DNA of 64,000 bases from Prostheceraeus crozeri (taxonomy: Eukaryota > Platyhelminthes > Polycladida > Euryleptidae). The stretch covers positions 558,001-622,000 of the forward strand of contig CAJQUW010004469.1 in the NCBI GenBank assembly GCA_907163375.1, written 5' to 3'. This document shows, piece after piece, positions 12,021 through 23,999 of this stretch. Both the position numbers and the translations under genes were made by a program. The notes below the pieces were generated by a model, which saw only the letters and a list, made by a program, of their open reading frames with translations, had not been told where the DNA came from and did not search any database. Position 1 is the first letter of the stretch; each line of letters opens with the position of its first letter.

Positions 12021-13399
12021 ACAATTGAACACAATAGGGTCATTTCGTGAGGTCAATGACGACCAACTTTCTATCAAGAATAGTCAACGATTATTTGGCT
12101 TCGTGTAGAATACGTGGCCAGGCATCAGTTCTACAGTCGCAATGAAATAACGTGATAGCTTGTAGGCCAATGTTTCATTTACTTAATGAACGAGAAATAA
12201 CTGCTTTGTAATCTATTGCTAGATTAATATACAAACAGATTCTTTTCAATGGTCATTAAAACACCAAACCCTTATCAACACAGCCACTTTCTGCACAGTC
12301 ATGACTATATAATTTTTTGCAGTTGCACTCTTTCTCGCACCTAGAGCTAAAGTTGGCTTATCGCGAATGCAAAAAGCATAATAGAAAATCAGCACAATTT
12401 ATATTGAATCTACAGAAATTGGAAAGGTGAACTGATCTGATAAATCAATTTAAAAGGAACGAAATGCAGCTGAAAATTTCGAATACTTTTTATAGAAACA
12501 CGACAACCGACTCTCGCAAAAAAGCATCCATATAAAAACAGATTATAAGCAGATTTTATGCTCTGGAAGTATGAGACGTTAAATATCATTCACGACCCTC
12601 ATCTGACGTTTAGGAACTAATAATTAACTGATCGGAGTCATTGAGCACAAAACTGTCTCATTCCCCTATACGAAGAAGTCCTTTAAATATTGCATCGTTG
12701 TACATGAAAGCAGGGTTCATTGATATAAACGGCTACCGAATCGGCATACTAAAATATATCTGATACATATCCGTGCATCAAATTTTAGCCTTCTTGCTTC
12801 AAGAAATGATGATACGTACAAATATCACAACAAATATACCTACTCCACATTAAAGATGGATAGCTTCAGAAAGTACATTCATTTAACGTCAGTTTGCGAC
12901 ATGAATTAATTACCCTTTACTCTCGTGTAGGTCATCTTACAACGTGTTTTGTCGCATTCATGATAGCACGTCTCACTTTTAAGTCAGGATTTTCATTAAC
13001 TAAATAATCACCGGAAATTAATCTCTACAGGCTTCATCAAAAGAAATGCTTGATTTTGAAAACAGTCTCACAACTTGTTTAACTGTCACACAGCACCCAT
13101 TGGCAGAATTCAATGCTTCTTATCGTAATCCGCAAGTATACCAAAATAAATGTGAATTAGAAGTCGTCATATCTGTCCTTTAATAACACATTCATAAGCG
13201 ACAAAAATGTTCGGAACTGATGTGCGTTTGATGCACGCATTGATGTAACAGAATGCACAAGAAATTTTTCAGTAATATTGTTCTCGAATCGACATGCGTG
13301 CATAAAGCAGAAATAATTCTTTATTTTCTGATCAGAAAGTATTACCTACATAGATAATTGAAAACAAACATAGATACAAAGTTTTACTTAATGCTATCT

Positions 13400-13671
13400 G
13401 GTTAACTTTTTTATGCATGGAGACCACTTTATTGCCCATGGAGGATTACTTTATGATTCATGGAAAGACGTAGGAAAATATAAGTGTAACTATATTCTTC
13501 GTTCGGTTCTTCACTTATTCCGCAGAAATTGATAAAATCTTCCCATTGATTATCATATGATTTTGACGACTTTATTGGATTAACAGTTTGCATAATTTCC
13601 TCTGCTGTTGCCATCTTTAGTTCAGTACTCAATGAGAATGCAAATTGTTCAGATACAGATATTGTATTCAA
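13400..13671 (-). mobile_element. Tyrosine-recombinase element fossil (Crypton/YR type), core-binding region
   Basis: The minus strand contains ATAEEIMQTVNPIKSSKSY followed by QWEDFINFC and EEPNEE. This matches the N-terminal SAM-like core-binding domain of tyrosine recombinases carried by Crypton and related YR elements, as I remember the family. Only this short N-terminal part is visible, and no catalytic R-H-R-Y region follows. The copy is broken and old. Whether it came from a Crypton or another YR-bearing element cannot be told. Confidence 0.4.
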
Positions 13672-14538
13672 AATTCAAATATTACTTAATTATTAGATCA
13701 TTCTATTTCATGCATACATGGAACTCTATGTATTTCTAGCATTTTTAGAAAATAAAACTACATAATGCGGTTTTCGTAAAGCTATTTATAACACTCGTCA
13801 ACTTTCTATGACTCTTTAATCATGATGATAGCTGATAAATCATTTTGATTGTTTTAAATCAGGTTTTTCATTTACTTATTCGAACTACAAACACCTTGCT
13901 TTGTTACTATAATTAGTCTATTTGCCTCTGATTTCAACTAAGTTAATGCACTTGACTTTTAATAATTTATCATTCTTTCTATACTTTTATTTTCATGCTC
14001 ACAATTCTCTTCACTATTCTACTTCTCTACCATTCATCCTTCACTGAGAGACACCCTAAATGCATAGGGTCGTCCCAAAAATCTAATTTTGTGGGTCATC
14101 CTTTACCCTTACAATTTGATTTAAAAAAAACATAGATATTGATGTCAATGCACTATCACATCCTTTAGACAGTAAATTCCCTTTCTATTATATCTGTTCA
14201 TTTTACATTAATTTTGCAAAGCTACCTTGTCATAAAATTGTTTGTCCTTCAATCTTCTCACCATAAGGTTTGTCTGATCGGTCATAACTCGGACAAGATT
14301 TGAATTGCTTTATTTCATGAGCTCTGACTGATGATGAAAGTCTAGTTTCCGATGAAGTTGTAATGCAATTCACACATTTTGAAGTGATACTGTGTTATGT
14401 AATAGTCCGTTCCATAAAAAGTGGATCATCCTAAAATTTGACTAATAAAACATAAGTATGATACAGAAAGCATTTTTCATGTTATTTCATGTCCCTAACA
14501 TATTTAAATGTCCTTATATAATCTGATAAGCTATGATA

Positions 14539-15584
14539 CAGTAACGGTTCTTAAGAAGCTAATATTTTGTGGCCCTACCCTTATTGTCAATGACATCACC
14601 AATTCGTCTAGGCATTGATTCGATGATATCGTTGATTTTTGACTGATCTAACTTTCTCCACTCTCTTTTTAACAGTGACGTAAGTTGTGATACGCCATCT
14701 GTAGGTAGCAGTGAGCGACGAACGTTACGTTTTAGAATACTCCATACATTTTCTATGGGATTCAGATCAGGAGAACGAGCTGGCCAAGATAATGTCCTAA
14801 GCCCTAATTGAGACTTGCATAAGTTGACTCTACTACTCCTGTGACACGTAGCATTATCATCCATAAATAACCAAGTCGATGGATCACCAAGTTGATCTGT
14901 CATTTGGCCAATGTTCATTCGTAAAACATTCACATAGCGTTCAGAATTCATGGTTCCTTGCTGTATGTGAAGTTCAGAGCGGTCATTGGTCCAAATGACA
15001 GCCCAAATCAGTAGAGTCGCACCACCTTGTATCCGAGGACGATGTAAATGTCTCGGAATTTCCTGATCAGATTTTATCCATAATCTCAATCGACCATCAC
15101 TATCCTTCAGACGGACTGATGCCTCATCAGACCAGACAACCCGATCCCATTGATTTCGCCAGTCACAATGACTCATTGCCCATCTGAGACGTCTTTTTGT
15201 ATGCTGATCTGATAATTCGATCTGAGAGGGCCTCTTACAGCTCTTGAAATTCGACTCAATAAGTCTTCTACGAATAGTGGACTTAGAAATAGACGAGACT
15301 AGTGCAACCATCTCAGTTAACGAGAGACTTGGATCAACTTTAACAAATCTCAAAATTAGGCGGTCTCTACGTTTGGATGTTTTGCGTGGACGGCGAATGC
15401 CCTCTTTACGACAGAGTCGAAAATCATCATTATGCCATCGATGCACATTTGTGTAAGGGAAATTTAGTCGCTTGCTTGTAGCTCGCAAAGAAAACCCTAG
15501 TTCTACCAAGGCTGACACTTTGCCTTTTGTGAATGCGATCTCGTTATTGTTCATTTGTGCTTTGTATTGTTTTCAACCGGTTAG
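14539..15584 (-). mobile_element. Tc1-type DNA transposon (DD34E)
   Basis: A nearly complete Tc1 coding unit is flanked by weak terminal matches. The left end reads TA then cagtaacggttcttaagaag (from 14539). Near 15575-15584 there is ttcaaccggtta, a loose inverted match to the aacggtt core. I could not establish long, clean TIRs or a paired TA, so the outer limits are approximate and one end may be lost. It lies antisense to the host gene. Confidence 0.6.
14559..15554 (-). CDS. Tc1 transposase, full-length open frame
   Basis: The uninterrupted 331-codon frame starts at an ATG and ends at TAG close to the left terminus. The N-terminal ~110 residues hold paired helix-turn-helix DNA-binding regions (GFSLRATSKRLNFPYTNVHR and SISKSTIRRRL). 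The catalytic triad is visible as WSDEASV, FMDDNATCH and PDLNPIENVW. Counting from the second Asp to the Glu gives 34 residues, the Tc1 DD34E signature. Length fits active Tc1 transposases (about 340). The protein would cut and paste the element at TA sites. The clean frame suggests a young copy, but without good termini it may not be mobile itself. Confidence 0.85.
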   Translation of the reverse strand: MNNNEIAFTKGKVSALVELGFSLRATSKRLNFPYTNVHRWHNDDFRLCRKEGIRRPRKTSKRRDRLILRFVKVDPSLSLTEMVALVSSISKSTIRRRLIESNFKSCKRPSQIELSDQHTKRRLRWAMSHCDWRNQWDRVVWSDEASVRLKDSDGRLRLWIKSDQEIPRHLHRPRIQGGATLLIWAVIWTNDRSELHIQQGTMNSERYVNVLRMNIGQMTDQLGDPSTWLFMDDNATCHRSSRVNLCKSQLGLRTLSWPARSPDLNPIENVWSILKRNVRRSLLPTDGVSQLTSLLKREWRKLDQSKINDIIESMPRRIGDVIDNKGRATKY

Positions 15585-16185
15585 AGATGGATTTCTAGCT
15601 GAAAGAATCAGGAGTGCTGCCAACACCACCGCAACGAAGTCAGGAAGCTATGGAACATGAAGTCCAGTTAATCACATGTAGCAGTTACATTATTGTTGAT
15701 GAATAATGGTGCTATACTGGCTCTGATTGACCGATTTTCTTTATTTTTGTTTTGCTTGATAGCTTTTGGCTTGTAGACCAACATATTACATAACAAAGGA
15801 AACAAATGTAATTTTATAAGAGTAAGGTATGATTTTGTGTAACATTGCTAAATGAAGATCAAATTATCTACTACTTTTTTATCTATAACAGGAAAACAAC
15901 TCAATATTCATGCTTGAAATTTCCAACAATGATATTAGTAAGCACAACTGACATATCTTCCAAATTTCAGAGAAATTCGTTCAAGTTTGGCGGAGTTAGA
16001 CAAAGTTGAAGTTAAGGCGATGTTTAAGGGTGATCCATTTTTTATGAAACAATCTGTACCTGCAATACTTTTCAAAAGACAACTTACTTTTAATACTAGA
16101 ATTGTGAGCATGTGTAATGTATCATGTTTAGAAAACCGGATACATGTATGAAGCCAGGGAAATGAGAATTTAACTGTCGGGAAAC

Positions 16186-16266
16186 AACTGCGCGTCTTGG
16201 TGACTTTGAACAACCGAGCTCTGGCATTCTAAGATCAACGCTCTACCAACTGAGCTATCGACGGGC
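16186..16266 (-). repeat. tRNA-derived SINE head or tRNA pseudogene
   Basis: On the minus strand the sequence begins GCCCGTCGA and continues with a perfect pol III A box, TAGCTCAGTTGG (16246-16257), then GTAGAGCG. About 30 bp on is a degraded B box, GGTTGTTCAAAGTC (16202-16215). The anticodon stem does not pair well and the B box carries extra bases, so it is not a functional tRNA. The most likely origin is the 5' head of a tRNA-derived SINE whose body would run toward 15940. Confidence 0.6.
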
Positions 16267-19200
16267 GACAGCAAGACATAAGTCCTCAATTGAACTCAAG
16301 AGTAAATTTGCTGAATCCATACTTCGACAAAATTTATCTTTGATATCAACAAGTTGACATCTTCTTAAATCAATTGATGAACGCTAAGATTCACTTTCTT
16401 GTCAACTTTTTATGATATCAAAGTCCTCAAAGTTCTACTGCTACAAGACTAGTCGAGTCCAGTATTATTTGTAAGACCGGAAAAGTTGTTTGGCTTTCAA
16501 ATCAGAGAGATCTTTTATTCAATTAAACTAAAAGCAGTTGCAGGTGTTTTGTCTTGGCCAACAGATGTCGCTTGATTGCATTTTGTCAGGACTCAGAATG
16601 CTCATCAACTTTCCTTTACGCCTCCCAAGAGAATAACCCTTCGTTCTGGCGTGAAATGACGAATACTTGAGATCGAGTTTATTGTAGCAAAAGGAATACA
16701 ACACTTCAACTGATTAAGGAAAATACTCGACGTCTAAGAAAATGAATCGAGATTATTGTAGAATAAGGAACTGCAACTTGTTGACATGATGATGAACTGT
16801 TTGTTTCAATCTAATTAGCTAACTGCACCTACTTGTACATGCATATGCTGCTCTTTTATTATCCATCCCTTTAATTCATTATTTTAATTTTATCTTTTTG
16901 AAAATCGTTTTTTGTTTTCTCTGGAAATAAACTTTTTGTAAACGATTTTCAGAGAGGTATGTCTATCTTCAATTAGTAAGCGCATTTATCAGTCCTAAGT
17001 AGCATGGAAATTAATTGGCTATTTGAAAGAAAAAAGTGAAATCGAGAATTGCGCATGCACACTTGAATCGCGGCCAGCTTCTTGCCATTTCGCAAGACAG
17101 TAAATAAATAGTTAGTTGAATTAAGTAGCAAAAATTGGAATTTTTGCAATTACCTGCAGCCTTTGAAGCAATTCAGTTAGCAATCCATGCGGTACATGCA
17201 CAACTGTACATGTAAGTTGACAGTCATTTCATGAATTGCTTCTGTGACATCAAGATACCTTTAAACAGTGTTTTCAAATTTTCATATTTAAGTTATCAAC
17301 ATCGTGAATGAAAGTCAAGAATTACTTCCAATAATCCTGTCAACTGTTGCTAGAATCGTTTTGCGGGAGATTTCACCTAATTCAAGTGAACTCATATGCA
17401 AGGACTACATAATGTCATTGAATTACGTCATCATTTTCATATTTCGTTATTTATTATAATAATGCAAAGTAAGCACTCGTCCTACAAGCAAAAGAAGTTG
17501 ATGCATTTATGAATTATGTATTTATACGAGCACTTTCTGTGCTTAATTCATTTGTAGTTTAATTTTACAGTAGTTATATCATATTAATTTCAGTGACTTT
17601 CATAATTCTTGTGCAAATATAGGCCTATTATACTTAACTAGCAGATTTTCTGTTTTGCAAATTTATATAGGAACTATGTCCGCGTCAATTTTACTCTGTG
17701 TAATTCGTCTGAGCCCACTAATTAGCGATTACACAGACTTCATTCTGTTGGTCTCCAAGGATTGATGTTCTCAGTGTCACTAAATGTTCTGTACATAGGA
17801 AGCGTTGCATGAGCAAAAGATAATCCCGAATGAATTTCTAAGTTTTGAAAACGGTCAAATTTCCTTCACACTTGTCAGGAATTTTAGTTTGCTTTGTCCT
17901 CATCTTGTATTCAATGATAATGTGTGGATTGCGCTCATCGGAATGAAACTACCGATTAATACTAATAATGGTTATGTTCTCTAAAGTATCAAGTAAATAA
18001 AGCAAATATGTTATAAATGACAGGTGCACAAACAATTATTTAGGCATTTCTGTTAAAACTCGGAAAACAATCTGCGTTTGTGAAAGCACTTCCAAATATG
18101 AAGATGAAGGCATAGATCAACGTTTTGGCTTTTAACCGAAACAACTCCACCGTTGGAATATCAAGATTAGCAATCATTTGTCGGATTCATTCAATGCTTG
18201 GAGCCAGAACACATGGAATTGCGTTGTAACTTCACTTAGCATCTCGTACTCGAAAGTGAATTTTACGAGACCTGAGTTTTTTTACAAAAAGGATCGCATT
18301 TTTATATGGATCTCAATTCTGACAAAAGTTAGGAAATTTTACAAAGGTTGACATTCTTTCGATCTACCGCACTCCAGTTTTCAAATGAAAGCTAGATCTC
18401 GAGTCGAAATGACGTCTCCTTTAGATTTTTATCGCAGTGTTGTTTATCACAATTACCAAGTTTGCAACAAAAGATTGGCCAACTTAGCTATCTAAAGGAG
18501 AGGATCTTAATTAATTATAAATTCATTTTCATGACTTCGACGGATGACTGACTCAACTGACGACATAACTGACCTAAGAATTAAGTTAGCTGTCTTCTTC
18601 CGTCAAAACGAAATACGCAATAAACAACACCCTTACAACTTCAGCGGAATTCGATCGCATGACAAATTATCCCACAGAAATCAAGAATTGTAATTGTCTG
18701 TTGAGGCTTTTAAATGCCGAATTATCTTCTAGTAAGAACGTTTTCACATATCCAGTCTGTCCCATAAGTTACAATGACTTTTGATTTACGTATTCAAACA
18801 ACAAAAAGATTAAATGCGCTGTGCTGTATTCCAAAAATGCATTGATGAAATTTATGATTGCTTTCATGTCTGACCATAATGAACCGAAGCTGATCAGACA
18901 GTTTTTCATTTTCGTCTAGCCACAGATCTACACCCCTCTGACAACAATCAATGTATGCATGTACGTCAACTCTGATTCAAATTTATTTATAATTTCTTTA
19001 ATCTGATGTAATCTCAGTAGTGAATTATACTTCTGATGAATTACTCACATGATTAACTTCGTGCTACTTTCGTGCTAGACGTAGGTGGTTGGATTTCGTG
19101 CTCATGTCGTGTTAATGCAGTGCAGTCGTGTTCATGCTTCAGTTTAAAACTCTCGTGACGTGCTGAGAGTAAATTTCCGACAACTTCAGACATTCAGTAG

Positions 19201-19599
19201 TTTACACGATGCTTCCAAATCTATCGACTCCAGTCGCTTCACCCAACTTTTCGCTCGTGCTTCTCGCCAAAGAAACTATTTTTTCACTGACAATCAGCGT
19301 TTTATATAGAACTGTAATTTACTTATTTTCTATTTACCTTACTTGAAATTCTATTTCTTTTATCTCGTGTCATGCCTACTACACGCCACTGATTTCTTTA
19401 CCGATTATTGATGGTAAGTCATAAGTCGCAAGTAATAAATGTTTATCCTGAAGTACAACAGAAAACGCAAATCAATGGCCACAGAGGCACTTACAAGTAA
19501 GCGTTGAGAACACATGTAACACAAAATGTGCATGCGCAAAGCTTGCGATCATATGCAAACACATGTGACATGCGAGTTACGACTTTGCAGAGTGATAAC

Positions 19600-20010
19600 A
19601 CCATGATCAAAATTCACTGGGTGGGAGCCTTCACAATGTAACAAATAAATGCAGATGCTTGCCATCTAATATAAAAATAAATGCAACACAATTATCTATG
19701 CAAAATGTACACTTTAATGACCATGCTCGCAATATAGACAGATTCACTGGTACTGATCAATGGAACTTTGCAAGCCTCTTCTTGATCTTCATTATGATAA
19801 GAGTCTTCACTATGGAGCAAAAGTATGTATGAAATTAGATATTTACCATCAAGTATAAAATACATGTCGCATAATTTTATACGAAGTTACATATTTACGG
19901 TCAGAGTATCAGCAAAATTCACTCAGATGAACAAATTTGAGTCTGTTCTTGAATTTCACGAAGGTTGGAGCTTCCACAATTGAATCATTCAATGAAATCC
20001 ATATTTTGGT
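19600..20010. repeat. Diverged tandem repeat, unit ~165-180 bp
   Basis: Related blocks start near 19621 (gggagccttcacaatg), 19803 (agagtcttcactatgg) and 19964 (tggagcttccacaattg). Between them similar words recur in order: a catcta/tataaaa block followed by an acaatt/ataatt block. The copies are heavily diverged and only about two and a half units remain. Confidence 0.35.
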
Positions 20011-20613
20011 GACACGGAGGAAAAGCAATCTCAATCAGAAAAGAGATTCTCAAATCTCAATGCTTTTGAAATATGTATTCATCTCATAGAGTAGGGATAT
20101 ATAGGCAGAGTGTCGACTCAAAAAAGTATCTGTATACAGTGAAAATTTTTATATGAAAAGATTCAGTTTCTTGCGGAGATTACGATCCCGTGGTCCAAAA
20201 GATTATTTGAGCAGTTCTAAAAAAAGTCAAAATTTTGGCAATTTATATACTACCGAGATAACTCCTCTATGTAAGTAGTATGCAACCAGTTGGATATCAA
20301 AAGGAATTAATATTTGCCAATAATCATCCTAACTAGGCGGAAATTAAGCTGATTATCAAGGGAATTTCATGATCCGTTTTATAATGGAAGTCTTCATGAA
20401 AAAGTCGACATATTATTGTGCTTTCTTGGCTGAAATTTCATATTTCTATTTTATGAAAGCAATAGCAGGTCATCGAGTTGCCAATTTAAGAAATATTACC
20501 TCTCCAATGCTGTCATGACACGGACAATCTGTAAAACAATATCATTTCCTTCTGCTTTGCTATCATGATCAGTCAATTCCGTTGTAATTTCTTAAAAACT
20601 GCATAAATGTGTA

Positions 20614-22004
20614 CAGGGTGAGTCAGAAAAAACGAAATCTGATTATAAGGCGAAATAGTTATACTGTATTTCATTTAACTAAAAATTAATATCCATTTAA
20701 ATATTTATTGAAACTGTCTCAAAACATAAGCTGAAAATGTCTCAAAAGCACGCTAAAGAACTGACTCAAATTGAGCACCGTCCTGTTCAATACAAACCCT
20801 GCATCGGCGAACAAGCGAATCGTAAACTTTTTGGCATGCGTCGCGACTGAATACTGTAATCTCCTCACGAATATAGGCGGCCAACTCCGTCGTATTATTT
20901 GGACATCGCGCATAAACTGAGTCTCTTAAAGTGCCCCACAAGAAAAAATCGCAAGGACTGAGGTCCGGAGACCGTGGAGGCCATTCGATGGGTCCTCGTC
21001 TACCGATCCATCTGTTAGGTAGATTACTGTCGAGAATAGCGCGGGCAGCAGAACTGTAGTGCGGAGGAGCTCCATCTTGTTGATAAAATCGGTGTCTGTT
21101 TTCAGCCCGTTGAAAAAAAGGGATGACATGATCCTTTAGAATACCACAGTAGCGTTCACCGTTCATTGTTGTGCAGCTGATGTCGAAGCTCAACACTCCT
21201 GTGTTGTCCATCATGGCCCACAATGTCACTGATCTTCGATATTGAGGCTTTTCAATGAAGACGTGAGGATTGTTTGCACTCCAGTAGTGAATGTTGTGCT
21301 TATTGACGGATCCGTTAACATGAAAAACTGCTTCGTCCGAGAAAACTATAAGCAGATAAAAGTTCCGTTGGCGTTCAAGTCGTGAAGTTATCCACTGACA
21401 GAACTCAAGGCGTCTATCGTGGTCATCGTCAGACAGCTCTTGTACATGTGTCGCTTTGAACGGATGATATCCTTTTCGGTGTAGGCATCGAACAACACTT
21501 CGTTGAGATACACCAACTTCGCGACTTAGGCGGCGTGTTGAGATGCTTGGATCACTTTCCACAAGCGGTTTTATCGAAGTGAAAATATCGTCTCCGCTTG
21601 CAGATATTGGGCGACCGCTACCTTCCTCACGATGGTTAATGTCACCGTACACCAGGAATCTCTTCACCCAGCGATGAACCGTTGAAGGGACTGGTGCTTC
21701 TTCCTCAAATTCTTCGCGAAACTTGCGCCTCGCCTCAGCAACGTTTTCGAATGCGACTGCCTAAGCGACAAGTTTTGCTTTCCTTTCCATACCTTGAATG
21801 AAGTTCAAATGACTTAGACCAGATTTCTTGGATGGATCAACTATCAACTTCATGATTTGAATTTCAACTACGAATAATAAAAATACTGCCCAAGTGATAT
21901 AGAACGCGACCATAGATATAGAGCATCAATAGACGAAGAAAATCAATGGCATGAAGACTATTTTTCGACATAATTCAGATATCGTTTTTTTTTTACTCAC
22001 CCTG
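20614..22004 (-). mobile_element. DD41D mariner-type transposon nested in family X copy 1
   Basis: The termini are inverted: cagggtgagtcagaaaaaac from 20614, and its partner ending in tactcaccctg at 22004. Both ends are flanked by TA (20612-20613 and 22005-22006), the expected Tc1/mariner duplication. The whole element is 1391 bp. The family X copy at 57 kb shows the uninterrupted site around 57160 (aaatgtgcatatctcat), which confirms the insertion edges. Confidence 0.92.
20753..21790 (-). pseudogene. DD41D mariner transposase, one early stop
   Basis: A likely start ATG at 21790 (MERKAKLVA) is followed by an in-frame TAG at 21763-21761, about codon 10. The frame is then open for the remaining ~335 codons to 20753. 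A helix-turn-helix region (PVPSTVHRWVKRF, then STRRLSREVGVSQRSVVRCL) precedes the catalytic domain. The catalytic Asp residues sit in VFSDEAVF, YQQDGAPPH and PDLSPCDFFLWG. Spacing between the last two is 41, so this is DD41D, as in the rosa-type mariner lineage. One stop in otherwise open sequence means a fairly recent insertion. Use of a downstream Met would drop the first DNA-binding helix. Confidence 0.85.
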
Positions 22005-22879
22005 TATATCTCACATTTTGAAGCAATTCCGACTGTATCTCCTTTGAGTTCATTTAATAAAATCGAAAGTGTATACACATTGAGGATTTAATAAATGCGG
22101 AGTTACCACTCTACCTAACATACTTACTCTATGATTCATCCTCATACTAAGTTACGCATTCTATATTGCTATACATGACACCTGAGAGATTAATTGTCTG
22201 ATCAAAAATCGGTGAATCGGAGAATGTATGGCTTCCCACATACACAATATTCTTTACATAAAAAGTTCACTTGTTAAATGAATATTTTCATAATCATCCA
22301 CCGTAGAGTAGTGCAAAGTCATGTGTGTTTTTTAATCTCAATAGGTAAAGTATTCACAAAGATACATGAAATTCTGACTGGAAATCCCTTTATCGGTCGG
22401 ACAGATCAATATTCAGTTTCTTGATTATCCATACGGCTTTGCAATGATATTACTGCCATCATCGCATCATATTTGTCTCTATGCCTGGCGGTAGAGCAGA
22501 GCTTAGAGGTCTCAAGCTAGTTGGGTGTATTTCTGATGCAGTACAGATAGGAAACGGTACGAATCTTTTCATTTCCTAAACCAAACATAATCCCTGAAGC
22601 TGTATGTGCGTCCTTGTAGAAACTTTCTATGATCAGGATGCAGCTAGGGTACTTGCAGAAATATTATTTCTTTGATTTTCGCTCTTTGCCAGTTTCCCAA
22701 GGATTCTTCCTGTTTGTCTGAATGGAATATTCTCTCAGTTTCACGCCGGAATAACACTCCAATTCTGTTCATATTTCGTACACCACTGAAATGAAATTGC
22801 AACTGAGTCGTTTAATTTGCAACAAACGCACAGCTGTAATTTTTTCAGTTTTCTGATAGATCAACGATGCGAAAAGTAA

Positions 22880-23310
22880 ATATATTCGTGTCGACACTTC
22901 CACTTCTTCTTTCTTCTTTTGCTTTTCGTTTGTAGTTGTTTACGGTCGAAGGAAGCCATGAGTTTGCATCTCGGCGGTTGTTACACAGGAAGAACAGGTA
23001 GCGTCGTAGCGATGCACCTGCAAGAGAGCCGTATTCATGTCCCACAGTGATTGACATCAATGCTCCCCCGAAGGCGAGGGCGCGGTTGAGGAGAACTTTC
23101 ACACGCAGCCATTTTGCCGATCATATACACTGATTTAGATTATAGACACTGGCGTCAATATACAGGCGTCGTAATAGAAGAGTTGTCGTCGTTGAGTCGA
23201 GACAGGTTGGGTGTCAACATAAACGAAGCTAATGGTCAAGATGTGTGACCGTCGGCCGGAAAGTCGCCTCTCGATGTCACATCAGCGCCGTTTATTCGGA
23301 AAATGGTTGT
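22880..23310 (-). other. CpG-rich patch, possible antisense 5' exon (uncertain)
   Basis: This ~430-bp stretch is clearly richer in GC and CpG than its surroundings. On the minus strand it holds gcaaaATGGCTGCG (ATG near 23113), a good initiation context, but that frame stops after 25 codons. A second frame is open for 85 codons (23102-22845) with no recognisable domain. It may be a promoter and first exon of an antisense or nested gene, a domesticated or decayed element, or chance. I do not recognise it. Confidence 0.2.
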
Positions 23311-23999
23311 CAGATATCCATGGTTTTGTCATGTCGGCAAGTTAAGGGCATCAATTCGGAAGTATGGCGCCAAAAGTCAGAGTAGTAATAACTGATGATT
23401 TGCACCATGATTAATTGTACTGTCATCTCGTACAAAGTAATGGGAGAGAAATGATAATTAAATAACAATACTTCAGTCCTCACTAAAATATATCAGATAA
23501 AGCTAGATCAGGTTGGCATTATGCATTAGTAAGCTGGTGTTGCATAACAATAATTGATTGATAAGCATTAAATACATTGTGCATATTTTGTTTTATTATT
23601 TAGCATGAATTCCGGATACAATTTTCAATCTTTAATATTATATTATTATTTTGATCACGTTGAACAACAGGTTGTATAACGCTTCATATCAGAGTTGGAC
23701 TTATTTTGATCTATTCAATACAAGCAAGTAGTAAGGCCTTAGAGGAAAACTTTCATTTTTTATCACTACACGCTGAACAAATTAAAAATTGTTTCAACAC
23801 GCGTTCAAATGATCATATTGCATGGCTGAATTTTGTTCCTTTTGTGTTTTTTGTTTGTTGTTATAATGGTTTACTCTTTCTAGGTATGAAAGAGGTTGTT
23901 TATATATGTAGAGAGAGAGAGAATACTATATTCACGGCAAATTCATGCATGTGACTACATTAACACCATAACATCATTCATAAATAACATAGAAAATTA

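Larger units (their letters stand above)
20085..22133 (+). mobile_element. Family X TIR element, copy 1, interrupted by a mariner
   Basis: The ends read catagagtagggatatatag and, at the right, acatacttactctatg, which form an inverted pair. The flanking 8-mers are attcatct (20077-20084) and attcatcc (22134-22141), an 8-bp target-site duplication with one change. Copies 2 (56455-57296) and 3 (43940-44787) share the interior. Copy 1 lacks the ~200-bp block seen at about 56815-57014 of copy 2 and has a 1.4-kb DD41D transposon inserted at 20614. An 8-bp duplication and CA-starting TIRs fit the hAT or P superfamilies. There is no transposase. Confidence 0.8.

Noticed and set aside
16186-16266. Functional tRNA gene
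   Set aside because: The A box is perfect, but the anticodon stem is mispaired and the B box degraded.
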